Origin: Thioalkalivibrio sp. ALJ24
GTDB lineage: Bacteria > Pseudomonadota > Gammaproteobacteria > Ectothiorhodospirales > Ectothiorhodospiraceae
Assembly (NCBI RefSeq): GCF_000377785.1
Contig: NZ_KB898729.1
Span: 62,001 to 126,000, forward strand
Direction: 5' to 3'
Length of the DNA stretch: 64,000 bases
Shown: piece by piece, positions 12,235-21,782 of the stretch
Position numbering within the stretch: position 1 is the stretch's first letter
Layout: the number at the start of each line of letters is the position of its first letter
Position numbers and translations under genes: made by a program
Notes under the pieces: generated by a model
The model's database searches: none
What the model was told of the DNA's origin: nothing
Seen by the model: only the letters and a program-made list of their open reading frames with translations

Positions 12235-13638
12235 ATGAGCGCCACCGACGACGCGCAGGCCGCACCCCGCCGTGACTGGCGCGCGGCTCTGGCGGTGTAC
12301 CGCCACCCGCGTGTCATCGGCATGCTGTTCCTCGGCTTCGCCGCCGGGCTGCCGCTGCTGCTGACCGGCGGGACCTTCACCGCCTGGCTGCGCGACCTCG
12401 GGGTGGAGCTGTCGTCGATCGGCTTTCTCAGCTGGGTGGGCATGGCCTACAGCATCAAGGTGCTGTGGGCGCCGATCGTGGATCGCATGCCGCTGCCGCT
12501 GCTGACCCGGCTGTTCGGCCGGCGCCGCGCGTGGATGCTGCTGGCGCAGGCCCTGATCATCATCTCGCTCACGGGCATCGCGCTGACCGACCCCACCGAG
12601 CAGCTGTGGCTGGTCGCGGTTTGGGCGGTGATCACGGCGTTCGCGGCCGCGACTCAGGACATCGCCATCGATGCCTACCGCATCGAGGCGGTGAGCAAGG
12701 AACGCCAGGGGGCGATGGCCGCGGCCTACGTGACCGGCTACCGGGTGGCCCTGCTGACCGCCGGGGCCGGGGCACTGCACATCGCCGCGGTGGGGACCTG
12801 GGGCCTGGCCTACGGCACCATGGCCGCACTCATGCTGGTGGGCGTGATCTGCACCCTGATCGTGCGCGAGCCCGAGGTGGCCGAGCGCGACCGCAGGACC
12901 GCGCAGATCGAGCAGCGCGTGCTCGACTACATCAACAACACCTCGGACACCGGCTACTGGCGCGCCTTCAAGGCCTGGTTCATCGGCGCCTTCATCTGTC
13001 CGTTCGTGGAATTCTGGAAGCGCTTCGGCAGGATCGCCCTGCTGCTCATCGCGTTCATCGCGATCTTCCGCATCAGCGACATCTTCATGGGGGTGATGGC
13101 CAACCCGTTCTACCTGGATCTTGGCTTCAGCAAGGACCAGATCGCCAATATCGCCGCGGCCTTCGGCCTGGCGATGACCCTGGGCGGGGCCGCTGTCGGC
13201 GGGCTGCTGGTCGCACGCTTCGGCATCATGCGCATGCTGATCGCCACCGCGCTGCTGGCGCCGATCACCAACCTGACGTTCTCCTGGCTGGCCCTGCTGG
13301 GTCCGGAGATCTACGGGCTGGTATTCGCGATCATGGCCGACAACATCACCGGTGGCATGGCGATCTCGGTGTTCATCGCCTATCTCTCCAGCCTCACCAA
13401 CAGCGCCTACACCGCGACCCAGTACGCCCTGTTCAGTTCGCTGATGACCCTGCCGGGGCAGTTCCTCGCCGGCTTCACCGGGGTCATGGCCGAGTTCATG
13501 GGCTGGTTCTGGTTCTTCGTCAGCTCGGCGGTGATCGGCATCCCCGCGGTCCTGCTGGCGCTGTGGATCGCACGCGTCGCCAACCCCGACCGCATGCGGC
13601 AGCCCGGGCGGGAAGAGGCCGCCGAACGGACCGAATAG
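12235..13638 (+). CDS. ampG: AmpG-type MFS muropeptide permease
   Basis: 467 residues with about 12-14 hydrophobic helices. AmpG imports GlcNAc-anhydromuropeptides for cell-wall recycling. Typical features are the opening [23 protein letters not shown], the loop [14 protein letters not shown], the [12 protein letters not shown] segment and the [14 protein letters not shown] helix, which carries family-specific charged residues. It lies 39 bases downstream of xthA and may share its transcript. No beta-lactamase or ampD gene is nearby. Confidence 0.9.
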   Translation: MSATDDAQAAPRRDWRAALAVYRHPRVIGMLFLGFAAGLPLLLTGGTFTAWLRDLGVELSSIGFLSWVGMAYSIKVLWAPIVDRMPLPLLTRLFGRRRAWMLLAQALIIISLTGIALTDPTEQLWLVAVWAVITAFAAATQDIAIDAYRIEAVSKERQGAMAAAYVTGYRVALLTAGAGALHIAAVGTWGLAYGTMAALMLVGVICTLIVREPEVAERDRRTAQIEQRVLDYINNTSDTGYWRAFKAWFIGAFICPFVEFWKRFGRIALLLIAFIAIFRISDIFMGVMANPFYLDLGFSKDQIANIAAAFGLAMTLGGAAVGGLLVARFGIMRMLIATALLAPITNLTFSWLALLGPEIYGLVFAIMADNITGGMAISVFIAYLSSLTNSAYTATQYALFSSLMTLPGQFLAGFTGVMAEFMGWFWFFVSSAVIGIPAVLLALWIARVANPDRMRQPGREEAAERTE

Positions 13639-13681
13639 CCGACCCGCACCGGGCACCCGGCGCAGAAAACCGGCGGCGGCC

Positions 13682-13711
13682 TTGCCCCCGCACCCGAAAC
13701 CCGGTTGTATA
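13682..13711 (+). promoter_or_regulatory. Candidate promoter of the M48 peptidase gene
   Basis: TTGCCC (13682-13687) and TGTATA (13706-13711) are separated by 18 bases, 36 bases before the ATG at 13748. The match to a sigma-70 promoter is moderate and is the only one I see in the 109-base gap after ampG. Confidence 0.35.
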
Positions 13712-13747
13712 CGGGGTAACGGGGAGAGCAACGGGGGCGGCGACGGA

Positions 13748-15721
13748 ATGCGCTTCTTCGAATACCAGGACCGGGCACGCCGGCGGCTGACGCTGCTGCT
13801 GGGGCTGTTCGTGCTGGTGGTGGTGCTGATGGTGGCACTGCTCAATCTCCTGCTGCTGTACACCCTGGTCGAACCTTGGCACGAGCTGCAGCAGCTCTTG
13901 CCCACGGCCGAGATGCTCGCGGAGCACCGTGTTTTCCTGTTCTGGACCACTGGCCTGGCGATGCTGGTCATCGCCGCGGCCAGCCTGTGGCGCCTGTATC
14001 AGCTGCGCCGCGCCGGCGGCGGGCGCGGCATCGCGCACGAGATGGGCGGCGATCCGGTGGACGCCGAGCCCGAGGATCCGAAGAACCGGCGGCTGCGCAA
14101 CATCGTCGAGGAGATGGCGATCGCCTCCGGGCTGCCGGTTCCGGCGATCTTCGTGCTGGAACGCGAGCTGGGCATCAACGCCTTCGCCGCCGGCTTCACC
14201 CCGCATGACGCGGCCATCGCGGTGACACGCGGGGCGATCGAGAGCCTCGACCGGCAGGAACTGAAAGCGGTGGTCGCGCACGAGTTCGGCCATATCCGGG
14301 CCGGCGACATGCGCCTGAATACCCAGCTGGTCGGCATCCTCTTTGGCATCGAGATGATCGCGCTGCTGGGCCTGGGCATGCTGCCCGGGCGCCGCGCACG
14401 CAACACCGAGGACCACAAACGTGGGCCGATCTGGTTCAACTTCGCGCTGGTGGCCGCCGGTGCGGTTGGCCTGCTCGGCGGGCGCCTGATCCGCGCGGCC
14501 ATTGCGCGCGAACAGGAGCACCGGGCGGACGCCCACGCGGTACAGTTCACCCGCAACGCGGATGGCATGGCCGGTGCACTGCGCAAGGTGGCCGCGCGCT
14601 ACGCCGGGCTCAACGCCAGCCCGGCGATGGTCGGACACATGCTGTTCGCCAACGGCGCCATCGATCAGCTGCTGGCCACCCATCCACCGCTGAAGCAACG
14701 CCTGGAGCGACTGGGACAGCCGCTCGACGAGGAGGCTCTGGAACGCCTGGGCCGCGAGACCACCGACCGTGTGCGACGTGCGGTGACCGACCGCGAGCGC
14801 CGGCGCCGCGAGCAGGAAGCCGCCGAACAGAAACGGGAGGAGGAGGAGCGCAACGGCCCCCTCGGCAACGCCTTCGCGGCGCTCCCCGGTGGCATGGCCG
14901 CCGCCCTGCTGGCCGCTCTGCCGGGCGAGCTGGCGCGGTCCGCCCGCAATCCCCACTGGGTCGCCGAACTGGCGCTCTACCTGATCCTGCACCCCGACCC
15001 CGAGGTGCGCGAGGATCAGCTGCTGATGATCCTGGAGACCCGCGGTGCCGACAGCGAACAGCGGGTACGCCAGCTCGGCGCGATGATCCCGGCGCCAGCA
15101 CCCGAGCACCGCCTGCCGCTGATCGAGATGGCCTTTCCCGCCCTTGCCCGGCTGGGGCGCGACGAGCAGCGGGCGCTGGCCGGGCTCGTCAATCGCCTGA
15201 TCCATGCCGACGGGCGCCTGTCACCCACCGAATATGCCCTGGGACGCATGCTGGTCGAACACCTCGACGGGCGCCATGCCCGCCGGAACGACAGGGCGCA
15301 GCGCCGCAAGGCCGCCCCCGCGGAGAAGGACGCACGCCACCGCGACAACGCGGCTCGCTATCTGCTGGCGACCCTCGCGCTGCACGGCCACCCGGATGAC
15401 CCGGAGGCGGCGGAGGCCGCACTGATCGCCGGCCTGGGCCGCTTCACCGGCAGCCTGCCGTTCAGCGCCCCCATCCCCGAGGAACTGCGTCAGGCCAGCC
15501 AGTCCGCGGCCTGGGCACGCATCCTCGACCGCGCGCTGGAGCGCCTCGCCCGAATGCCGCGCAATGACCGCGAGCGGCTGCTTCAGGCCATGGACGATAC
15601 CATTCAGCAGCGCGGCGACCCCACCGCGGAACAGCGCGAGCTGGTACGCATGATGGCCGCCTCGCTGCACCTGAACGTGCCGCTGCCGGATGCCGGCGAA
15701 CTGTTCGACGCCGGCCATTGA
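13748..15721 (+). CDS. Membrane M48 family metallopeptidase with C-terminal extension
   Basis: A 657-residue membrane protease related to HtpX, which degrades damaged membrane proteins. Two helices span about residues 15-40 and 60-85. The zinc motif HEFGH is at 178-182, and [20 protein letters not shown] supplies the third ligand. Two further hydrophobic segments lie near 195-255. The cytoplasmic remainder (about 350 residues) is helical and charged. Its [20 protein letters not shown] stretch resembles a TerB-like helical domain, which would be an uncommon fusion. The start at 13748 precedes the first membrane helix; the 22 codons before it are Gly/Pro-rich. A strong hairpin follows. Confidence 0.88.
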   Translation: MRFFEYQDRARRRLTLLLGLFVLVVVLMVALLNLLLLYTLVEPWHELQQLLPTAEMLAEHRVFLFWTTGLAMLVIAAASLWRLYQLRRAGGGRGIAHEMGGDPVDAEPEDPKNRRLRNIVEEMAIASGLPVPAIFVLERELGINAFAAGFTPHDAAIAVTRGAIESLDRQELKAVVAHEFGHIRAGDMRLNTQLVGILFGIEMIALLGLGMLPGRRARNTEDHKRGPIWFNFALVAAGAVGLLGGRLIRAAIAREQEHRADAHAVQFTRNADGMAGALRKVAARYAGLNASPAMVGHMLFANGAIDQLLATHPPLKQRLERLGQPLDEEALERLGRETTDRVRRAVTDRERRRREQEAAEQKREEEERNGPLGNAFAALPGGMAAALLAALPGELARSARNPHWVAELALYLILHPDPEVREDQLLMILETRGADSEQRVRQLGAMIPAPAPEHRLPLIEMAFPALARLGRDEQRALAGLVNRLIHADGRLSPTEYALGRMLVEHLDGRHARRNDRAQRRKAAPAEKDARHRDNAARYLLATLALHGHPDDPEAAEAALIAGLGRFTGSLPFSAPIPEELRQASQSAAWARILDRALERLARMPRNDRERLLQAMDDTIQQRGDPTAEQRELVRMMAASLHLNVPLPDAGELFDAGH

Positions 15722-15768
15722 AGGATTTCGGGCCCCGCCGCTCCGCCGGGCATCCACCCCAACGAAAG

Positions 15769-15796
15769 AAGGCCCGCATCTCGCGATGCGGGCCTT
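15769..15796. terminator. Bidirectional hairpin terminator
   Basis: A perfect 12-bp stem (AAGGCCCGCATC with its complement) closes a TCGC loop between the convergent M48 peptidase and porin genes. Short A- and T-rich flanks are present on both sides but no long U-tract, so termination in both directions is likely though not certain. Confidence 0.75.
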
Positions 15797-15837
15797 CCCG
15801 TTACAGCCGCTGGCTGAGACTCGCGCAGTGCGCGAGA

Positions 15838-16932
15838 TCAGAAGCTGTAGTGCATGCCGACCATGAAGACGTTGTTGGATCCCGTGGGGTCTTCATCATC
15901 ATCCACCGGTCCAAAGCCGACAGGATCACCGCCGGTATCACGCGCACGCTCCACCGGGATGGCGCCCGTGCCCTCTTCCTCGTAGTAGTACTCGGCGAAG
16001 AACATCAGGGCGTCGTTGAAGTGGAAGTCGTAGCCCAGGTGGAATACGTCCTCACCGTAGTTGTCGACGTTGGCCACCATGCCCTTGAAGGTGTGCTGAC
16101 CCCAGTCATAGGCGGCGTAGACATTCGCGGCGATGTCACCATCTTCGCCGTAGCCGTCATCGATGTCGGAATCGTAGTACTCGACCTTCGCGGACAGCGA
16201 CAGGTCGCCCATGGTGTGCATCGCGGAAAAGCCGTACAGACGCTCGTTATTATCACCGCGAATGTCGTCGATACCGATCGCGAAGGTGGTGTCCTCGATC
16301 GTGTAGGACCCGGTCAGCTGGTAGCGGTCGTCATCGCTACCGAGACAATTCCCATCATCATCAAATGCATCATCGCACGCTCCCGAATTCGCGCTGTAGG
16401 CGGCGCCAAAGGAAAAGCCGTTGAAGTCGGGGGAGTAGTAGAACAGGGTGTCGCTTTCGCGGAACGTGGTGTAGGTCGCGAAGCCCGACTGGAAGGAGCT
16501 GAACATGTCGACCGGGAACGCGATCGCGTTGTAGTACGGCATCCAGTCACGGCCATAGGCGAAGGTGCCGGCCACATCGGATTCGAGACCGATCTTGGCG
16601 ATGCGGATGTCCTCACCATCATCGTTGGAACGATCACCCGCAAAGGGATCCTGCACACGGCCATTGGCCAGGTCCAGCGGCATCTCGAGCTGGGCAAAAG
16701 CACCCAGGCCGTCGTTCAGGGGCATGTCGGCGGTAAAGCCCACCCGCGAGTAGGCGTCACGGAAGCCATCGTAGCTGCTTTCGCCTTCCGGATCGGCGGC
16801 TTCGTACTGGATCCGCAGGGAGCCGTAGAAATCCCAGTCGATCGGGCCGGCGCCTTCTTCCTGGGCCATCGCCATGCCGGGGGCGGCCAGGGTCGCGGCG
16901 ACTGCCGCGGCAAGCATCTTCCTGTTCATCAT
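15838..16932 (-). CDS. Gram-negative porin
   Basis: 364 residues including a signal peptide (MMNRKMLAAAVAATLAAPGMAMA, cleaved after AMA). The mature chain shows alternating beta-strand patterns and ends in HYSF, the C-terminal phenylalanine of outer-membrane barrels. Opening segments (DWDFYGSLRIQYE, SRVGFTADMPL, FAQLEMPLDL) are of the general trimeric porin family. The mature protein is very acidic with Asp-rich loops, as in halophile outer-membrane proteins. Substrate cannot be predicted. A second ATG at 16929 is equally possible. It is expressed from a strong-looking promoter about 140 bases upstream. Confidence 0.9.
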   Translation of the reverse strand: MMNRKMLAAAVAATLAAPGMAMAQEEGAGPIDWDFYGSLRIQYEAADPEGESSYDGFRDAYSRVGFTADMPLNDGLGAFAQLEMPLDLANGRVQDPFAGDRSNDDGEDIRIAKIGLESDVAGTFAYGRDWMPYYNAIAFPVDMFSSFQSGFATYTTFRESDTLFYYSPDFNGFSFGAAYSANSGACDDAFDDDGNCLGSDDDRYQLTGSYTIEDTTFAIGIDDIRGDNNERLYGFSAMHTMGDLSLSAKVEYYDSDIDDGYGEDGDIAANVYAAYDWGQHTFKGMVANVDNYGEDVFHLGYDFHFNDALMFFAEYYYEEEGTGAIPVERARDTGGDPVGFGPVDDDEDPTGSNNVFMVGMHYSF

Positions 16933-17068
16933 CTGTCTGTCCTCGCGCTGTCTTCGGGAAACTCGTCAGGGGCCGGGACCGACGGGGCCGCCCGGCAGGT
17001 GTGCGCCATCTGCAACTGCTGCGCGCGGAACATCGCGGACGATCGATTCCACTGCACACCAGAGTGCT

Positions 17069-17097
17069 TATATAAACGAAGACTAATTCGTTGTAAA
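17069..17097 (-). promoter_or_regulatory. Sigma-70 promoter of the porin gene
   Basis: On the minus strand TTTACA (17092-17097) and TATATA (17069-17074) are 17 bases apart, a near-consensus arrangement. Transcription would start near 17062, leaving a leader of about 130 bases before the porin ATG. The surrounding AT-rich patch stands out from the GC-rich background. The rest of the 361-base gap (16933-17293) holds only this promoter and the marR palindrome; I see no gene in it. Confidence 0.7.
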
Positions 17098-17244
17098 GGG
17101 CCCACACACATGTGCAGATTCTGTGTATTCCACGCGACACACAGGGGTACTCGCCGCCCGGGGACCGGCACCGGCAACGGGTAGCGCGAACGCACGGCGA
17201 CATGGTGCGGTCACAGCCCTGAAACCTTCGGATTGCGCCAGGAA

Positions 17245-17262
17245 TATTTTTGCGCAAAAATA
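17245..17262. promoter_or_regulatory. Perfect 18-bp palindrome, probable MarR operator
   Basis: TATTTTTGCGCAAAAATA is a perfect inverted repeat centred 40 bases before the marR start. MarR dimers bind palindromes of 16-20 bp, often overlapping their own promoter, so an autoregulatory operator is the simplest reading. Direct evidence is limited to symmetry and position. Confidence 0.6.
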
Positions 17263-17293
17263 ATGCCTCGATTCAGCCACCATCGGAAAACGC

Positions 17294-17809
17294 ATGTCGT
17301 CCCCCAGCGCCACCCGGAAACAATCTGAAGCCCCGACCGGTGGTGAAGAACCCTCCCGCTCGGTGATCCGCCAGCTGCGGGTGATCATTCGCGCGCTGCA
17401 GGGCCACTCTCGTTCGGTGGAACGGGCCTGCGGGATCAGCGCGTCCCAGCTGTGGGCGCTGTGGGAACTGCAGCGTACGCCCGGCCTGAACGTGAGCGAC
17501 CTGTCCCGGCGGCTGTCGGTGCATGCCTCCACCACCTCCAACCTGCTGGACAAGCTGGAGCAGCAGGGGCTGATCGAGCGCCGCCGTCCGGAGCGCGACC
17601 AGCGCATCGTGCGCCTGTACGTGACTGCGGCCGGCCAGGAACTGCTGGAACGCGCCCCGGCGGCCCCCCAGGGCGAGCTCAATCGGGCGCTGGAGGCGAT
17701 GCCCCCCGAGGAACTGGCCGAACTCGACCACAACCTGGCCCTGCTGGTGGAAACCATGCAGTCCACCGAGCAGCGCGCCGGTCTCAAGCCCTTCGAGGGC
17801 GGGGCCTGA
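17294..17809 (+). CDS. MarR family transcriptional regulator
   Basis: A 171-residue winged-helix repressor. The core (RQLRVIIRALQGHSRSVERACG ... LSVHASTTSNLLDKLEQQGLIERRRPERDQRIVRLYVTAAGQ, split here by the middle helices) is a complete MarR DNA-binding domain with the wing RRPERDQR. The N-terminal 20 residues are disordered and polar. It is followed after five bases by a membrane-anchored protein gene and lies at the head of the plus-strand operon of hydrolases and a symporter. The ligand is unknown. The palindrome at 17245-17262 is the likely binding site. Confidence 0.9.
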   Translation: MSSPSATRKQSEAPTGGEEPSRSVIRQLRVIIRALQGHSRSVERACGISASQLWALWELQRTPGLNVSDLSRRLSVHASTTSNLLDKLEQQGLIERRRPERDQRIVRLYVTAAGQELLERAPAAPQGELNRALEAMPPEELAELDHNLALLVETMQSTEQRAGLKPFEGGA

Positions 17810-17814
17810 GCGGC

Positions 17815-18243
17815 ATGCTCCGGCTCGCCGTCCACCCCGTCCGCTTCCTGCTGCTGGTACTGGCGCTCGTCCTGCTGGCCGGCCCGGCCCTGGCCGAGCC
17901 CCGCTTTGACGATCCGCCCGAGCACTCCGCCGATGGCGGCTTCACCCTGCACTGGGAAGCCCCCGGGGCGGTGGTGCTGGAGCGTGCCAGCGGCCCCGAC
18001 TTCGACGATGCCCGCGTCATCTACGAGGGCGGCGACGCCAGCCGCGTGATCAGCGGCCTGCCGGACGGCGAATATCGTTTCCGTCTGCGCGCCGCCGACG
18101 CCGACGAGGATGCCTGGAGCGACCGCATCACGGTCGAGGTCGAGCATCACAGCCTCGCGCGCGCCTTCGGTTTCTTCGCCGTCGGCGCCGCCGTGTTCCT
18201 GGTGCTGATCTTCGCGCTGCTGCGGGGCCGCCCGCGCGGCTGA
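17815..18243 (+). CDS. Exported, membrane-anchored fibronectin-III-like protein
   Basis: 142 residues, no named family recognised. A signal peptide (FLLLVLALVLLAGPALA, about residues 11-27) is followed by a single beta domain of about 85 residues, with FTLHWEAPGAVVLERASGPDF and SGLPDGEYRFRLRAADADEDAWS. The W-x-APG and the GEYRFRLRA strand resemble a fibronectin type III repeat. A C-terminal helix (FGFFAVGAAVFLVLIFALL) and an arginine-rich tail anchor it in the inner membrane, facing the periplasm. It is five bases after marR and 44 bases before the M20 hydrolase, so it probably belongs to the same transcript. Confidence 0.75.
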   Translation: MLRLAVHPVRFLLLVLALVLLAGPALAEPRFDDPPEHSADGGFTLHWEAPGAVVLERASGPDFDDARVIYEGGDASRVISGLPDGEYRFRLRAADADEDAWSDRITVEVEHHSLARAFGFFAVGAAVFLVLIFALLRGRPRG

Positions 18244-18287
18244 CTCCCATTCCCCGGGCCTGCGTGCCCGGCCAACCGGAGACCCTC

Positions 18288-19529
18288 ATGCACGATTTCA
18301 CCATCAACATGCCGCGCCTGCAGCAGGACATTAACGACCTCGCGCAGATCGGCCGCGATGCCGACCGCGGCCTGCACCGCCGCGCGTTCTCCGACGGTGA
18401 CCGGGCCGGGCGCGAGTGGTTCCGCCACCGCCTGGAGGCGGCCGGACTGGATGTCTGGCAGGACGGGGCGGCCAACCTGCACGGCCGCCTGCAGTACGAC
18501 GGCCGGCGGCCGGTGGTGGCGATGGGCTCGCATCTCGATACGGTGCCCGGCGGCGGCCCGCTGGACGGCGCGCTGGGCGTGCTGATCGGACTCGAGGTCC
18601 TGCGCACCACGCAGGAACAGGGCATCGAGCTGCAGTATCCGCTGGAGGTGATCGACTTCACCGACGAGGAAGGACGCTTCGGCGGGATGTTCGGCTCCCA
18701 GGCGATGGCCGGCAAACTGACCCCGGAAAGCATCAGCCATGCGCGCGACCTGGAGGGCGTGACGCTGGTGGATGCGATGGCGGCCTGGGGCCTGAACGCG
18801 GATGACGCACTGGTCGCCCGGCGCGACCCGAACACCCTGCACGCCTTTATCGAGACCCACATCGAACAGGGGCCGGTACTGGACCGGCGCGGCCTGAGCG
18901 TGGGGGTGGTGGAGGCCATCACCGGGCTGTTCAAGTGGGAGGTGCGGCTGAAGGGCCAGCCCAACCACGCGGGTACCACGCCGATGGACATGCGCGCCGA
19001 CGCGTTCCAGGGCCTGGCGGAGTTCGGCGGCGAGATCGACCGCCTGCTGGAGGAACACGGCAGCCCCAACTCGCGCGCGACCATCGGCCGCGTGGAGCTG
19101 TCGCCGGGGGCGCCGAACACCGTGCCCGGAACGGCGACCTTTTCGTTCGAGGTGCGCGACACCGACGAGAAGGTGCTGACCGCACTGGCGCACGCGGCGC
19201 GGCGCACGCTCTCCAGCCTGGCCCGGCGGCGCGACCTGATGTTCGAGTTCGACGTGCTCTCGGAGATCGATCCGGTGCGCTGCGACACCGGCATCGTGCA
19301 GACCATCGAGGGCCAGGCCGAACGCATGGGGCTGGAATACATCACCATGCCCAGCGGCGCGGCGCACGACACCCAGAGCATGAGTGCGATCACCCGCACC
19401 GGGATGATCTTCGTGCCCAGCCTGCAGGGGCGTTCCCATTCGGCCGCGGAATGGACAAACTGGGAGGACATCGAGACCGGCGCCAACCTGGCCCTGCACA
19501 GTGCGCTGGCACTGGCGGCCCCGCAGTAG
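18288..19529 (+). CDS. M20 family amidohydrolase, N-carbamoyl-L-amino-acid hydrolase / allantoate amidohydrolase type
   Basis: A 413-residue cytoplasmic dinuclear metal amidase. Metal ligands are visible: SHLDTVPGGGPLDG (His, bridging Asp), DEEGRFGG (Glu), ETHIEQGP (His) and RSHSAAEW (His). This motif set is that of the hydantoinase/carbamoylase branch, which hydrolyses N-carbamoyl amino acids, ureidopropionate or allantoate. The lid domain carries QPNHAGTTPMDMR. The ATG at 18288 has a CGGAGA ribosome binding site. The next gene encodes another C-N hydrolase, and a carbamoyltransferase homologue lies in the same operon. That favours an N-carbamoyl substrate, although allantoate cannot be excluded. 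Confidence 0.88.
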   Translation: MHDFTINMPRLQQDINDLAQIGRDADRGLHRRAFSDGDRAGREWFRHRLEAAGLDVWQDGAANLHGRLQYDGRRPVVAMGSHLDTVPGGGPLDGALGVLIGLEVLRTTQEQGIELQYPLEVIDFTDEEGRFGGMFGSQAMAGKLTPESISHARDLEGVTLVDAMAAWGLNADDALVARRDPNTLHAFIETHIEQGPVLDRRGLSVGVVEAITGLFKWEVRLKGQPNHAGTTPMDMRADAFQGLAEFGGEIDRLLEEHGSPNSRATIGRVELSPGAPNTVPGTATFSFEVRDTDEKVLTALAHAARRTLSSLARRRDLMFEFDVLSEIDPVRCDTGIVQTIEGQAERMGLEYITMPSGAAHDTQSMSAITRTGMIFVPSLQGRSHSAAEWTNWEDIETGANLALHSALALAAPQ

Positions 19530-19560
19530 CGCCACCCCAACCGATCGAGGAGCCCGCGGC

Positions 19561-20301
19561 ATGGCCGACGACAACGTTTCCCGCCTGACCGACTACGACT
19601 CCCTGGACCCGCTGCGCGAGCAGTACCAGGAGAGCCTGATCAGCAAGCCGGTGCTGCGCCGCGAACTGCGCGAGCACCATGTCGCCCTGCTGTGCATCGA
19701 CCTGCAGTACCTCGACGCCGCGCGCGGCCACGGGGTGTTCGCGGATTCGGCCGAATCCGGCATCCCGGTGGAGGCCCAGGAATACTATTTTCACCGCCTG
19801 GAGGAGACCGTCCTGCCGAACGTGCGCCGGCTGCAGGATGCCTTCCGCGACCAGGAGATGGAGGTCATCCACACCCGCATCCGGTCACTGACCCGCGACG
19901 GGCGCGACCGCAGCCCCGGGCACAAGCGCCTGGGGCTGCACGCGGGCCCGGGCAGCAAGGACGCCGAGTTCGTTGAACAGGTCGCGCCGCAGGGCGACGA
20001 GATCGTCCTCGACAAGACCGCGAGCGGCGTGTTCAACTCGACCAATCTGCATTACATCCTGCGGAACCTGGAGATTTCCGCCCTGTTCATCGTTGGCGTG
20101 TACAGCAACGAATGCGTCTCCACCGCGGTGCGTGACGCCTGTGACCTGGGCTTCTACGTGACGCTCATCGAGGACTGCTGTGCGACGGTGACCCCCGAGA
20201 TGCAACGCGCCACCATCACCACCATCAAGGACCGTTACGCCCGCGTGATGACCACGGACGAGGCGATCCAGGAGATCACGAAGGTGCGGGAGGCGTCGTG
20301 A
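19561..20301 (+). CDS. Isochorismatase-fold cysteine amidohydrolase
   Basis: A 246-residue enzyme of the cysteine-hydrolase superfamily that includes nicotinamidase, biuret hydrolase and ureidoacrylate hydrolase RutB. The triad is complete: Asp in LLCIDLQYLD, Lys in VLDKTASGVF and the nucleophilic Cys in YSNECVSTAVRDACDLGF. The N-terminal 40 residues are an extra helical segment. The likely job is hydrolysis of an amide or carbamoyl bond. Its last bases (GTGA) contain the start of the symporter gene, so hydrolysis and transport are coupled in expression. The exact substrate is unknown. Confidence 0.87.
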   Translation: MADDNVSRLTDYDSLDPLREQYQESLISKPVLRRELREHHVALLCIDLQYLDAARGHGVFADSAESGIPVEAQEYYFHRLEETVLPNVRRLQDAFRDQEMEVIHTRIRSLTRDGRDRSPGHKRLGLHAGPGSKDAEFVEQVAPQGDEIVLDKTASGVFNSTNLHYILRNLEISALFIVGVYSNECVSTAVRDACDLGFYVTLIEDCCATVTPEMQRATITTIKDRYARVMTTDEAIQEITKVREAS

Positions 20302-21782
20302 CCGCCCTCGAGGAGCCCATCCTCCCGACCTCCGTCGCCTGGGGGCTGCTCGCGGCCTTCAGCATTCTGTGGGTCGCGCTGGGCGCCTGGCTGGGACGCC
20401 GCAACTACACCGCCGCCGACCACATGCTGGCCGGGCGCAACGTGGGGCTGGCCCTGGCCAGCGCCACCGCGATGGCCACCTGGGTCACCGCCAACACCAC
20501 CATGACCGCCCCGCAGCTCGCGCTGGAACTGGGCGTGTGGGGCATGCTGGGCTACTCGCTGGGCGCGCTGGGCCTGATCCTGTTCGCCCCGCTGGCGCGG
20601 CGCATCCGCGAGCTGATGCCGCACGGCTTTACCTCCGGGGATTTCATCCGCCTGCGCTACGGGACCTTCACCTGGCGGGTGTTCCTCGGTGTATCCCTGA
20701 TCTACGCCTTCGGCTGGCTGATCTCCATGGCGATGGCCGGCGGGGTGCTGATCAACGCCCTGGCCGGGATCGACTACCGCGTGGGCATGACCGTGATCCT
20801 GACGGTGTGCGTGATCTACACCCTGCTGGGCGGGCTGCGCGCGGTGATCGGCACCGACTTCATCCAGACGGTGATCATCATCGGCGGCGCCGCTTTCCTC
20901 GCCTGGATGACCATCGACCGGGTGGGCTTCGAGGCGATCCATTTCGATCTGATGGAAGAGCGTCCGGAACTGCTGAGCCTGCTGTTCCCGGCGGCGATCA
21001 TGTTCCTGTTCAACAACCTGCTGTTCGGGGTGGGCGAGATCTTCCACTCCAACGTGTGGTGGTCGCGCGCCTTCGCCTTCGGCCGTAACGTGGGCTTCCG
21101 CGCCTACCTGCTGGGCGGGCTGCTGTGGCTGCCGATCCCGATCGTGGCCGGCTTCGTGGCGCTGGCCACCCCGGCGCTGGGCATCAACGTGCCGGCGGCG
21201 GACATGGTCGGCCCGCTGGTGGCCGCCGAGGTGCTCGGCCTGACCGGGGCGATCGTGGTCTTCATCGTGGTGTTCGCCGCGCTGGCGTCCAGCCTCGACT
21301 CGCTGCTCGCCGCCACTTCGGACCTGGTCACCCGCGACATCTACCGCGGGCACATCCATCCGCAGGCCTCGCAGGAGGCGCAGCTGCGGGCGACCAAGGT
21401 GATCGTGGTGCTGCTGGGGCTGCTGACCTGGCTGGCCGCCAGCTATCGCGGCGAGGTGCCGGTGGTCGGTTCGCTCGCGGCCCTGCTGTATTTCACCGGC
21501 GCCTTCGTGGCCAGCGCGATCTGGCCCATCGTGGCCGGACTGTACTGGCGCCGCGCCAACCCGCAGGCGGCCGCCTGGGCGATGCTGCTGGGCTCCGGGC
21601 TGGGTCTGGCCAGCTACTTCATGATCGGCTGGTACGTGGCCGCCCTGGTAGGCGCGGCGGTCTCGCTGGTGGTGATGGTCGCCGGCACCTGGCTGTTCCC
21701 GCGGCCGTTCGACTGGGACCGGCTGGCGCGCGATGACCACGACGCGCCCGCCGGCCGCGACACCCCGGAGGTGGCGACATGA
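20298..21782 (+). CDS. Sodium:solute symporter (SSS family)
   Basis: A 494-residue membrane protein with about 13 helices, related to proline, pantothenate and urea-type Na+ symporters. Family marks are the N-terminal RRNYTAADHMLAGRNVGL loop, ATAMATWVTANT in the first core helix, GFTSGDFIRLRYG and the helix AALASSLDSLLAATSDLVTRDIYR, which carries the Na+-site Ser/Thr residues. It starts at GTG 20298, overlapping the amidase stop by four bases. The 40-codon ORF after it overlaps by four bases too. The substrate is probably the compound acted on by the neighbouring hydrolases. Confidence 0.9.
   Translation: MTALEEPILPTSVAWGLLAAFSILWVALGAWLGRRNYTAADHMLAGRNVGLALASATAMATWVTANTTMTAPQLALELGVWGMLGYSLGALGLILFAPLARRIRELMPHGFTSGDFIRLRYGTFTWRVFLGVSLIYAFGWLISMAMAGGVLINALAGIDYRVGMTVILTVCVIYTLLGGLRAVIGTDFIQTVIIIGGAAFLAWMTIDRVGFEAIHFDLMEERPELLSLLFPAAIMFLFNNLLFGVGEIFHSNVWWSRAFAFGRNVGFRAYLLGGLLWLPIPIVAGFVALATPALGINVPAADMVGPLVAAEVLGLTGAIVVFIVVFAALASSLDSLLAATSDLVTRDIYRGHIHPQASQEAQLRATKVIVVLLGLLTWLAASYRGEVPVVGSLAALLYFTGAFVASAIWPIVAGLYWRRANPQAAAWAMLLGSGLGLASYFMIGWYVAALVGAAVSLVVMVAGTWLFPRPFDWDRLARDDHDAPAGRDTPEVAT

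Noticed and set aside
11311-13971. Long upstream extension of the pyrE reading frame, antisense to xthA and ampG
   Set aside because: Only the last 211 codons resemble pyrE; the rest is an open-frame artefact.
19561-20301. Reading the amidase as a nicotinamidase
   Set aside because: The triad is shared by the whole superfamily, and no NAD-salvage gene is near; the context fits amide or carbamoyl hydrolysis better.
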